From: Planctomycetes bacterium RBG_13_46_10
GTDB lineage: Bacteria > Planctomycetota > Phycisphaerae > Sedimentisphaerales > Anaerobacaceae
DNA length: 5,121 nucleotides
NCBI GenBank assembly: GCA_001824645.1
Contig: MHYD01000053.1
Span: forward strand, 29,820-34,940
Reading direction: 5' to 3'
Translations under genes and position numbers: made by a program
Notes under the pieces: model-generated
Database searches by the model: none
Seen by the model: only the letters and a program-made list of their open reading frames with translations
What the model was told of the DNA's origin: nothing
In this document: positions 1 to 5,121 of the stretch, in pieces
Layout of the letters: every line of letters begins with the position of its first letter
Numbering within the stretch: position 1 is the first letter of the stretch

Positions 1-102
1 AGAGGCCCTTCCGGTTCTGACGGCTTTTAACTGGTCGTGCAGAACTTCAAAGGCCTTTTTCATCTTCGATTCGCTCTCTGAAATTATTTCTTTCAACGGC
101 AT
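1..102 (-). CDS. frr: Ribosome recycling factor, N-terminal 34 residues (cut by left window edge)
   Basis: Ribosome recycling factor works with EF-G to split the post-termination 70S ribosome in the cytoplasm. Only the first 34 codons are in the window, starting with ATG at 102-100 on the minus strand. The visible residues fit the family's first helix: a Met-Lys-Lys-Ala-Phe stretch around residues 14-18, then a conserved Val-Arg-Thr-Gly-Arg-Ala-Ser block at residues 28-34, the hallmark (I/V)RTGRAS of this family. The reading frame is open to the edge. The gene begins 18 bp after the pyrH stop, and a purine-rich AGGGA lies just upstream as a modest ribosome binding site. The position as last gene of rpsB-tsf-pyrH-frr is the usual bacterial order and supports the call. 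The rest of the gene, including domain II, lies outside the window. Confidence 0.93.
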   Translation of the reverse strand, partial: MPLKEIISESESKMKKAFEVLHDQLKAVRTGRAS

Positions 103-120
103 ACCAATTCCCTGTTTTTC

Positions 121-855
121 TCAACAAATTAATGTGCCAACCGACTGGTTACACAAAGCCTTGGCGATATTACCCCTTACAAAGATATTCAAAACGATAA
201 TAGGAATATGGTTGTTCTTACACAGAGCTATTGCAGCGTGGTCCAAGACTTTAAGGTCCTGTTTAACAATGTCATCATAAGATAATTTTCCGAACATCAG
301 TGCTTTGGGATTTTTGTGCGGGTCGTCGCTGTAAACTCCATCGACTTTTGTTGCCTTAATTAACAACTCAGCTTCAAGCTCCGCAGCTCGCAGTGCCGCA
401 CAAGTATCAGTAGTAAAATAAGGATTTCCTGTTCCACCGGCTAATATAGCCACCCTGCCGCGCTCCAGGTGATGAAAAGCACGTCTGCGGATAAAAGGCT
501 CACACATCGCCGGAACATCAATCGCACTGAGGACCCTGGTTGGCTGACCGAGCTTTTCAAGCGTTTCCTGCAAAGCGCAGGCGTTAATGATTGTAGCCAG
601 CATTCCCATATAGTCGGCTGTGTTTCTGGGTATGCTACTGGTTTGTGAAAAAGTCTCGCCGCGGATAAAATTACCGGCACCGACAACAACAACAATTTGC
701 GGCCCAAGCGCACATATTTCAATTATCCTCTTGGCAATCGACTCCAATTCGGTGCTATCAATCCCGAAACTGCCGGGCTTACAAAAACTCTCACCCGAAA
801 GTTTCAGCACTACGCGCTTGTATTTACTCTCTGCCGTATGTTCCATATCTGGCAC
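121..855 (-). CDS. pyrH: UMP kinase (uridylate kinase)
   Basis: UMP kinase phosphorylates UMP to UDP with ATP, a committed step of pyrimidine nucleotide synthesis; the bacterial enzyme is a cytoplasmic hexamer of the amino acid kinase fold. At 244 residues it matches the usual 235-245. Visible motifs are KLSGE near residues 18-22 (phosphate-binding start of the fold), GAGNFIRG at 59-66, the DYMGMLAT block at 81-88, GGTGNPYFTTD at 140-150 (nucleotide and UMP site) and ATKVDGVYSDDP at 168-179. All core motifs look intact. The longest frame opens with GTG at 855-853, 11 bp after the tsf stop. An in-frame ATG lies at 846-844, and neither has a clear Shine-Dalgarno sequence, so the start is uncertain by three codons and translation may be coupled to tsf. 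frr follows after 18 bp. Confidence 0.97.
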   Translation of the reverse strand: MPDMEHTAESKYKRVVLKLSGESFCKPGSFGIDSTELESIAKRIIEICALGPQIVVVVGAGNFIRGETFSQTSSIPRNTADYMGMLATIINACALQETLEKLGQPTRVLSAIDVPAMCEPFIRRRAFHHLERGRVAILAGGTGNPYFTTDTCAALRAAELEAELLIKATKVDGVYSDDPHKNPKALMFGKLSYDDIVKQDLKVLDHAAIALCKNNHIPIIVLNIFVRGNIAKALCNQSVGTLIC

Positions 856-866
856 TATAGAGGGCT

Positions 867-1733
867 TTAGCCGACATCGAATCGCACAAATCTTTTTATT
901 TTCGCCTCTCCACCGGCCTGTTTGGCAGCCTCGGCAAGAACCTGTGCGACCGTTTTACTGTCATCCTTGACAAAAAGCTGATCCAGCAGACAATTCTCGG
1001 TGTAAAATTTCTTCATCTTGCCTTCAATAATCTTGTCAATCATGTTTGCAGGCTTGTCTTTAATCTGCTCACGATAAACAGTCTTTTCCTGCTCGATGAT
1101 TTCAGGTTTTAAGGCATTCTTATCCAGAGCCAGCGGCTTAGTCGCCGTAATGTGCATCGCCAGGTCAGCAGCGGTCCTTCTTAAAACATCCGCAGCAGCA
1201 ACATTATCACTGCTGGTTTCTATCTGAACCATAGTACCCACTTTGCCGTTAAAATGAATATATGTGCTTATAAGCCCGGATCCATCAAGTTTATACCTTG
1301 TGTAATCCCCCACTTGTATTTTCTCACCGGTTTTACTGACCACTTCGGTTACAATATCCCTTAACTTTCGCCCATTAAGGGTGGTTTCGAGAATATTATC
1401 AATGCCCTCTTCGGCCGGACAGGCTAAGGCAAAGTCAGCCAATGCGCCGGCCGCTGCAATAAAGTCACTGCTCCTGGCTACAAAGTCCGTCTCACAACAA
1501 AGTGTAGCCATTGCTGAAATCTTTCCATTGTCACTGCTCTTTCCCACAACCAAACCCTGCGAAGTCTCACGCTCAGCCCGTTTTGCCAACGTTGCAAGAC
1601 CTTTTTTCCGAAGTATCTGAACAGCTTTGTCCATATCGCCGTTGGCTTCCTGCAGAGCCATTTTACAATCCATCATGCCCTGGCCGCTTATCTTGCGGAG
1701 CTTAACTACAATCGAAGCTGGAATTTCTGTCAT
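867..1733 (-). CDS. tsf: Translation elongation factor Ts
   Basis: EF-Ts is the guanine nucleotide exchange factor that regenerates EF-Tu-GTP during elongation in the cytoplasm. The 288-residue product is close to the usual bacterial length. The N-terminal UBA-like domain is at about residues 5-52, with a G-Q-G-MMDCKMAL segment at 17-27 and NGD...A...LRKKG at 31-45. The EF-Tu contact motif TDFVAR is at 82-87; most family members have Asn after it, here Ser. A YIHFNGKVG block is at 158-166, AMHITATKP at 192-200, and a C-terminal FVRFDVG closes the protein. The start is ATG at 1733-1731, with AGGA six bases upstream. It follows rpsB after a 137-bp AT-rich spacer holding a palindromic element, unusually long for this gene pair, and pyrH follows 11 bp downstream. 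Confidence 0.97.
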   Translation of the reverse strand: MTEIPASIVVKLRKISGQGMMDCKMALQEANGDMDKAVQILRKKGLATLAKRAERETSQGLVVGKSSDNGKISAMATLCCETDFVARSSDFIAAAGALADFALACPAEEGIDNILETTLNGRKLRDIVTEVVSKTGEKIQVGDYTRYKLDGSGLISTYIHFNGKVGTMVQIETSSDNVAAADVLRRTAADLAMHITATKPLALDKNALKPEIIEQEKTVYREQIKDKPANMIDKIIEGKMKKFYTENCLLDQLFVKDDSKTVAQVLAEAAKQAGGEAKIKRFVRFDVG

Positions 1734-1766
1734 AATAAGTCCTATCTTTTATAAAAACTCAAATTT

Positions 1767-1815
1767 CAATATCTAAATCCTAAAAATTCATTTTAGTATT
1801 TGGATTTTGATATTG
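1767..1815. repeat. Imperfect palindrome in the rpsB-tsf spacer, possible dispersed repeat copy
   Basis: The arms CAATATCTAAATCC (1767-1780) and GGATTTTGATATTG (1802-1815) are reverse complements at 13 of 14 positions. Inside them TAAAA (1781-1785) can pair with TTTTA (1791-1795) around a 5-base loop, leaving GTATTT (1796-1801) as a bulge. The flanks repeat the same words: TTTAGTA occurs at 1792-1798 and again at 1823-1829. The element is AT-rich and lies in the rpsB-tsf transcript, so it would form an RNA hairpin, but it lacks a GC stem with a U-tract. It resembles the AT-rich TAAAT/GGATTT-word intergenic repeats I recall from planctomycete and other environmental genomes. That family link is from memory, not shown here. 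It could alternatively be a processing or attenuation hairpin. Confidence 0.5.
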
Positions 1816-1870
1816 TTTATAATTTAGTACTTAGTGTTTTGTGTCTGTGATTCTGTTTTTCTATCCAAAA

Positions 1871-2740
1871 CTACTCGGACGGGCCTTTAGCAGGCCGCTT
1901 AGGATTACTTTGCGGCACAGGCGACTCCGCAGCAGCAGGCGGGTCTGCCTCTACGGCAACTGTAGTCTCTGCCCCACTCTCATCGGCCTGTGCCAAAGCC
2001 GTTCTCCGTGTGCGTACAGGCCGCTTTGGACGCGCTGCCTGCTCTGCACGAACCGGAGCCATAGTTTTGCCAATTGCCACCGCATCCGCCAACTCACTTA
2101 GCAACAGATCTACAGCCCTTATAGAATCATCATTGGCAGGAATGGCAACATCAACAGTATCAGGATCGGAATCCGTATCGAGTATGCCAACCGTTGGAAT
2201 GCCGAGCTTTTTTGACTCGTGTAAGGCAAGATATTCCTTCTTTGCATCAACAACAACAACAGCTCCCGGCAGGCGTGACATGTTTCTAACGCCCTCAAGA
2301 TTGATTTTTATCTTTCGCATCTCTCGTTTTAACCTCGAAGCCTGTTTCTTGCTCTCACCTTCGAGTGTTCCATCCTGCTCCATAGCTTCCAATTGTTCCA
2401 GCCTTTGTAATCGAGACCGTATAGTTCTGAAATTGGTAAGCATTCCGCCGAGCCAGCGCTCGCTGACATAGTGCATGCCGCATCTTTTAGAGATTGTTTC
2501 AACCGCCTTTTGTGCCTGACGCTTGGTTCCTACAAAAACAACGTCGTTGCCCGAAGATACAATCTCCGCCAAAAGCTTCTTGGCTATTAACAGGCCCTTT
2601 AAGGTTTTTCTCACGTCGATAATATGAATATTACCGCGCTTCTCGAAAATAAACGGGGCCATTTTAGGATTCCATCGGCTGACGCCGTGTCCGAAATGCA
2701 CCCCTGCGTTTACCAGTTCACGTGCTAATTGTTTTGCCAC
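1871..2740 (-). CDS. rpsB: Small ribosomal subunit protein S2 with C-terminal extension
   Basis: S2 binds the 30S subunit between head and body and is needed for S1 docking. From the GTG at 2740-2738 the product has 289 residues. The S2 core covers about residues 1-224: AGVHFGH at 12-18, SRWNPKMAPFIF at 21-32, IHIIDV at 38-43, GTKRQA at 71-76, the signature RWLGGMLTNF at 95-104 and the second signature AIPANDDSIRA at 199-209. Residues 225-289 form a low-complexity tail: first basic with Pro (RPKRP, RTRR), then acidic with Ala, then Pro-rich, ending GPSE. Many bacterial S2 proteins stop near the core end, so this tail is extra and probably disordered. The frame also opens at a TTG six codons upstream, but that codon precedes the GGAGG site, so GTG is preferred. 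It is first in the rpsB-tsf-pyrH-frr cluster. Confidence 0.96.
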   Translation of the reverse strand: MAKQLARELVNAGVHFGHGVSRWNPKMAPFIFEKRGNIHIIDVRKTLKGLLIAKKLLAEIVSSGNDVVFVGTKRQAQKAVETISKRCGMHYVSERWLGGMLTNFRTIRSRLQRLEQLEAMEQDGTLEGESKKQASRLKREMRKIKINLEGVRNMSRLPGAVVVVDAKKEYLALHESKKLGIPTVGILDTDSDPDTVDVAIPANDDSIRAVDLLLSELADAVAIGKTMAPVRAEQAARPKRPVRTRRTALAQADESGAETTVAVEADPPAAAESPVPQSNPKRPAKGPSE

Positions 2741-2745
2741 ATAAA

Positions 2746-2750
2746 CCTCC
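2746..2750 (-). promoter_or_regulatory. Ribosome binding site GGAGG that decides the rpsB start
   Basis: On the minus strand GGAGG is followed by TTTAT and then GTG (2740-2738), a five-base spacing that suits initiation at GTG. The upstream in-frame TTG at 2758-2756 lies before this site and cannot use it. An out-of-frame ATG at 2742-2740 overlaps the GTG by one base, is only three bases from GGAGG, and would read five codons to a TAG. Confidence 0.85.
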
Positions 2751-2838
2751 AAAAACAACTTAAACTTTTCTTGCCAATCACATTTCCATCAACATAGCCT
2801 TGCCATGAAGAAGGATAAGCAAACTATTAAAATATAAG

Positions 2839-2867
2839 AAATTAATGAAATTCTACCGATATGTCAA
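2839..2867 (-). promoter_or_regulatory. Candidate promoter for the rpsB-tsf-pyrH-frr operon
   Basis: On the minus strand a perfect -35 hexamer TTGACA (2867-2862) is followed, after 17 bases, by TAATTT (2844-2839), a weak -10 matching TATAAT at three of six positions. Other AT-rich words nearby could serve instead. Transcription from here would leave a leader of roughly 90 bases before the rpsB start. The -35 and its position support the call; the -10 is the weak part. Confidence 0.4.
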
Positions 2868-3093
2868 GAATTTTTGCTAAATATGTAATTTTGTTTCTAT
2901 GTGCTTATGTAAACCGCATAATTTCCGATTTGGAGGTTCTATATCCTTAACAAACAGGTCACAAGTCTATTTTTCCCCAACAAACCCAAAAATATCTCAG
3001 AATATAAGGATAAGAGGATACATTTTGCCCCATAGAGATAATCTGTTTTTCCTGACAGATAATGCGCTTAGACAACTGTAAGCCAAATCGCTC

Positions 3094-3121
3094 TTGACAT
3101 TTCAGTTGTACAAAGTAAGAT
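3094..3121 (+). promoter_or_regulatory. Candidate sigma-70-type promoter for the small membrane protein gene
   Basis: A perfect TTGACA (3094-3099) is followed after 16 bases by TAAGAT (3116-3121), which matches TATAAT at four of six positions including the first two and last two. It sits about 50 bases upstream of the GTG start at 3171, a normal leader length. The next gene in this direction is the membrane protein, so it is the likely target. Confidence 0.5.
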
Positions 3122-3170
3122 TCAAAAAAAATTACGCTGTTAGGCCATTTAAGGAAAAAGGAGACCGGCT

Positions 3171-3533
3171 GTGATACGCAGATTGGCTTTAATTTTGGCA
3201 GTATTTATGTTTGTGTTTCTCGCCTGGGCATTATTTCTTGGCGGCGATGACGTATCAATTACTAAAAATGGGCACGAAATTGCCAAAATCAACGGTCCTT
3301 TCGGGATTATTATTGGTGTATGGAGTTTTATATTGACGCTTGTAATTTTATTTTGCGCGGCGATACTCCTGGCTTTTGTTCTTGCAGGCGTGGGACTTGT
3401 AATTCTGGGCGGTCTTGTCCTGGTCGGACTGGTATTAATAGGGATTGCACTTCCTTTTTTGCTGCCGCTTTTAATCCCATTATTTATAATATGGGTGTTT
3501 TGCTCTATTGTCTGCAGACTATTATTTAAATAA
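3171..3533 (+). CDS. Small hydrophobic integral membrane protein of unknown function
   Basis: I do not recognise the family. The 120-residue product starts with GTG at 3171, supported by AAGGAG (3158-3163) seven bases upstream. After a short basic N-terminus (Met-Ile-Arg-Arg) comes a first hydrophobic helix at about residues 5-23, either a membrane anchor or an uncleaved signal. A short polar segment at about 24-42 (GGDDVSITKNGHEIAKINGP) follows. The rest, about 43-117, is nearly continuous hydrophobic sequence rich in Leu, Ile, Val and Gly, enough for two or three further membrane helices, with GVGLVILGGLVLVGLVLIG as a Gly-zipper-like stretch near 72-91. The C-terminus is short and basic. 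The gene is alone on the plus strand, has its own candidate promoter, and overlaps the convergent DUF3795-type gene by 8 bp. The start and membrane nature are well supported; any role is open. Confidence 0.8.
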   Translation: MIRRLALILAVFMFVFLAWALFLGGDDVSITKNGHEIAKINGPFGIIIGVWSFILTLVILFCAAILLAFVLAGVGLVILGGLVLVGLVLIGIALPFLLPLLIPLFIIWVFCSIVCRLLFK

Positions 3534-3888
3534 GCCTGCTTCTTATCACATCCAACCTCGCCTTGGCTTCTGTATCCGTAGCAAAGAACTTTTCGAGCTT
3601 CCCACAGGGATATTCATTACAATATGCACAATTTTCAATCGCTTTGCCCTTTGCACATTTCCTTATTTCACATTTTTTGCAGCCTGAAAATAATCTTGCT
3701 CCTTCTGCTTTACATCCGTCACAGTCGGTGATATCCTCCGCCTTCATTTTTTCTTTATATATCTCGTTTATTTTCTGGGCAATCTCTGCCCTTATTTGAC
3801 GTTGCTTCTTTGAATCTTTTTCTCTTGTTACCAAATAAATAGGGCATTTGTGACACGTCAAGCCGCAAAAACTTATCATCTCTTTCAT
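3526..3888 (-). CDS. DUF3795-type cysteine-rich protein
   Basis: The 120-residue product has 11 cysteines, at residues 8, 12, 15, 56, 59, 70, 73, 78, 87, 90 and 95. The spacing fits the DUF3795 family as I know it: an N-terminal CGLTCHKCP (8-16), a central CDGC (56-59), CKKCEIRKC (70-78) and then CAYCNEYPC (87-95). The paired CxxC motifs suggest bound metal, zinc or an Fe-S cluster; the biochemical role of the family is not established to my knowledge. The segment between residues 20 and 52 is charged and helical, without cysteine. No signal peptide or membrane segment is visible, so it is probably cytoplasmic. The ATG at 3888-3886 has GAGGA about six bases upstream. The gene starts 15 bp after the 315-residue gene and is likely the end of that operon. 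Its stop overlaps the opposing gene's stop. Confidence 0.88.
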   Translation of the reverse strand: MKEMISFCGLTCHKCPIYLVTREKDSKKQRQIRAEIAQKINEIYKEKMKAEDITDCDGCKAEGARLFSGCKKCEIRKCAKGKAIENCAYCNEYPCGKLEKFFATDTEAKARLDVIRSRLI

Positions 3889-3903
3889 CTTTATTCCTCT
3901 TTT

Positions 3904-4851
3904 TTATGATAAATCTATCTCAAAAAGCATAGTCAAATGCAGCCTTATAGTTTTATCTAAGGATGCAGCGAGCCAACGCTTGACCGGCGTTACCTCTCCT
4001 AAAGAAGCCAGGATTTCACGATCTAAAGTTTTGGCTGTCTTCTTGTCCTTACAAAAAGCCCTGAGTGTATTTGAAATGATTTTCAATCTGCCACAAAGAG
4101 GGCTGAGCTTGATATTTCGCGCACAGCACGCATAAGGCTTGTCTGAATGTAGGTCTCCACCGATTGCTTTGAGGATAATAACAAGACTACCGACGAAGTC
4201 CCAGTGACACGGCATCAGCATATCTATAGCCATAGCCAGAGACACTTTTGATTTATTGCCATCCACCGTATCATGTATGATTGTCTTCTTGGTTTGCTCA
4301 AGAAAGGTTATGTCATTTTTATAATACTGTCCTGCTGGCTTCGCCCCCGGCTCGCCATAGTCTCCGAGGTCCAAGGCTAGCCTATGATAGCGTTTGCTCG
4401 GCTCCAGAGCCTCTGTAATCCTATCGACTACCCGCTCGACCTGCCATACCTTAAGGGGACTTTGTTTTCCAATAAAGCTGAAAAGCTTTCCTGCTGAGAT
4501 ATCGCCGACATCGAGATTCATGCTTTTAATAGTTGGATTTTTGCACCAGCGTGAAAGTATAGAATTGGCGTTCTGTAATTCCTTTTTGCGTTTTGGCGGT
4601 CTCGCATTTGATTCCTTCGGGCAGCGCCCACGACCTGTGGCTCTGATAATACGTTCAGCTTCTTTGTCTGCCTCGTGATAACACGCCTCAAAACGCGTGA
4701 TAAGCTGCCTTATAGCTTTTGTCTGGTCGTCCAACGGGGCGATAGAATCTTCCATCTTATCAATCGCCTGGAGTTCTTTATCACCAAGAACCTTCTCGTC
4801 ATTAGGTGCGAAACAATTCTGCCAGCAGTCTCTCAGATTTGTACCCATCAT
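3904..4851 (-). CDS. Hypothetical protein, 315 residues, no recognised family
   Basis: I do not recognise this protein. The frame starts at tandem ATG codons (4851-4849 and 4848-4846), 3 bp after the glycosyltransferase stop, so translation is probably coupled; a weak GGAAAG lies in the end of that gene. The product appears soluble: only about residues 219-231 are strongly hydrophobic, too short for a sure membrane helix. Residues 20-70 look helical and charged, 76-92 form a basic, Pro-containing linker (RPPKRKK), and the remainder mixes helical segments with ten scattered cysteines (9, 13, 57, 77, 103, 215, 242, 243, 253, 267) that do not form a clear CxxC metal site. A DLGDYGEPGAKPAGQYY stretch is at 161-177. 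The length without stops, the tight junctions on both sides and lack of a better frame support a real gene. Function is unknown. Confidence 0.75.
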   Translation of the reverse strand: MMGTNLRDCWQNCFAPNDEKVLGDKELQAIDKMEDSIAPLDDQTKAIRQLITRFEACYHEADKEAERIIRATGRGRCPKESNARPPKRKKELQNANSILSRWCKNPTIKSMNLDVGDISAGKLFSFIGKQSPLKVWQVERVVDRITEALEPSKRYHRLALDLGDYGEPGAKPAGQYYKNDITFLEQTKKTIIHDTVDGNKSKVSLAMAIDMLMPCHWDFVGSLVIILKAIGGDLHSDKPYACCARNIKLSPLCGRLKIISNTLRAFCKDKKTAKTLDREILASLGEVTPVKRWLAASLDKTIRLHLTMLFEIDLS

Positions 4852-4854
4852 GAA

Positions 4855-5121
4855 CTACTTTCCATTTGGATGTGCTTGAATGATTTTATTATAAACGGCT
4901 TCAATCGTATCGACCATAGTTTTAGGGGCAAACTTCTCTTTCACAAACTCTCTGCCCTGAATGCCGAGTCTTTCTCTTAAATTTTTGTCCTTTATCAATT
5001 CTGCACAGGCCTTTGTCAATTGCTCGACATTCTTCGGCTCAATCAGCCGACCGGTATTTTCATTTACCACTTCTCTTGCACCATCCACATCAAAAGATAT
5101 GGCGGGCTTTCCGCAAAGCAT
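4855..5121 (-). CDS. Glycosyltransferase family 4-type protein, C-terminal end (cut by right window edge)
   Basis: The last 88 residues of a protein whose 5' part lies beyond the right edge. The sequence fits the C-terminal Rossmann domain of GT4 (group 1) glycosyltransferases, which transfer sugars from nucleotide-sugar donors in cell-envelope polysaccharide or glycolipid synthesis. Visible hallmarks are the CGKPAISFDVDGAREVV segment (3-19), NTGRLIEP (22-29), a helix matching the family's LxxAxxxLIxD pattern (about 35-45), LRERLGIQGREFV (48-60), the F after it, and a terminal helix ending in a Val-Tyr pair. The ATG at the edge is an internal Met just before the conserved CGKP, not the start. 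The usual E-x7-E catalytic motif would lie immediately upstream, outside the window. The stop is 3 bp before the next gene, which suggests co-transcription. The sugar and acceptor cannot be told from this fragment. Confidence 0.9.
   Translation of the reverse strand: MLCGKPAISFDVDGAREVVNENTGRLIEPKNVEQLTKACAELIKDKNLRERLGIQGREFVKEKFAPKTMVDTIEAVYNKIIQAHPNGK

Larger units (their letters stand above)
2741..3170. other. AT-rich divergent intergenic region
   Basis: This 430-bp stretch separates rpsB (minus strand) from the membrane protein gene (plus strand). It holds the rpsB ribosome binding site and leader, a candidate promoter for each side, and short repeated words: AAGGATAAG at 2811-2819 and 3006-3014, AGGATA at 3007-3012 and 3015-3020, and AGATAAT at 3036-3042 and 3057-3063. 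A 6-bp inverted repeat, ATCTGT (3041-3046) and ACAGAT (3055-3060), lies about 35 bases upstream of the plus-strand promoter. I see no tRNA, no convincing small gene and no GC-rich terminator. Confidence 0.6.

Noticed and set aside
1767..1815. Intrinsic terminator after rpsB
   Set aside because: The hairpin stem is AT-rich and has no U-tract directly after it in the minus-strand transcript, and tsf follows in the usual operon order.
2010..2471. 153-codon open frame on the plus strand inside rpsB
   Set aside because: It lies fully antisense to the conserved S2 core and its product is Ser-rich and resembles no family; it is a shadow of the rpsB codon pattern.
2741..2758. Upstream TTG start for rpsB adding six residues
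   Set aside because: The GGAGG ribosome binding site lies inside this extension, and S2 homologues begin close to the MAKQL-like sequence encoded from the GTG.
2942..3012. Inverted repeat TATCCTTA (2942-2949) and TAAGGATA (3005-3012)
   Set aside because: Eight-base AT-rich arms separated by 55 bases are expected by chance in such sequence and would not make a stable hairpin.
2899..3081. 60-codon open frame on the plus strand in the divergent intergenic region
   Set aside because: No ribosome binding site precedes its ATG, the product has no recognisable features, and it overlaps the region just before the promoter of the next gene.
4394..4980. Several plus-strand open frames opposite the 315-residue gene and the glycosyltransferase end
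   Set aside because: They overlap each other and the minus-strand genes, lack ribosome binding sites and family features, and the minus-strand frames are longer and fit tight operon junctions.
5119..5121. ATG at the right edge as start of an 88-residue gene
   Set aside because: The sequence begins in the middle of the conserved glycosyltransferase motif around CGKP, so the gene continues beyond the window.

Overview
The window reads as part of a bacterial chromosome of moderate GC content with AT-rich spacers. The left half, all on the minus strand, holds the widely conserved translation cluster rpsB - tsf - pyrH - frr: ribosomal protein S2, elongation factor Ts, UMP kinase and ribosome recycling factor, the last cut off by the left edge. 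This core block gives little taxonomic resolution. The S2 N-terminus and its long Ala/Pro/Lys-rich C-terminal tail, with frequent GTG starts, recall Planctomycetes (Phycisphaerae-like lineages). That placement rests on memory of the families and is tentative.

Reading the cluster in its own direction: a candidate promoter with a perfect TTGACA lies near 2839-2867. rpsB starts at a GTG behind a GGAGG ribosome binding site. A 137-bp AT-rich spacer containing a long imperfect palindrome then leads to tsf. pyrH follows 11 bp after tsf, and frr 18 bp after pyrH. The products serve ribosome assembly, EF-Tu recharging, pyrimidine nucleotide supply and ribosome recycling, so co-expression makes physiological sense.

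From 2741 to 3170 there is a 430-bp region without a convincing gene. It separates rpsB from a divergent plus-strand gene at 3171 and holds a candidate promoter for each side. The plus-strand gene encodes a 120-residue, very hydrophobic membrane protein that I cannot assign.

The right part is a second minus-strand run: the C-terminal end of a GT4-type glycosyltransferase (cut by the right edge), a 315-residue protein of unknown family beginning 3 bp after it, and a cysteine-rich DUF3795-type protein 15 bp further on. The tight spacing suggests one transcription unit. It runs head-on into the membrane protein gene, and the two terminal genes overlap by 8 bp at their stop codons.

I see no CRISPR array, tRNA, rRNA, complete insertion sequence or recognisable defence system. 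The least explained items are the 315-residue protein, the small membrane protein and the palindromic spacer inside the ribosomal operon.
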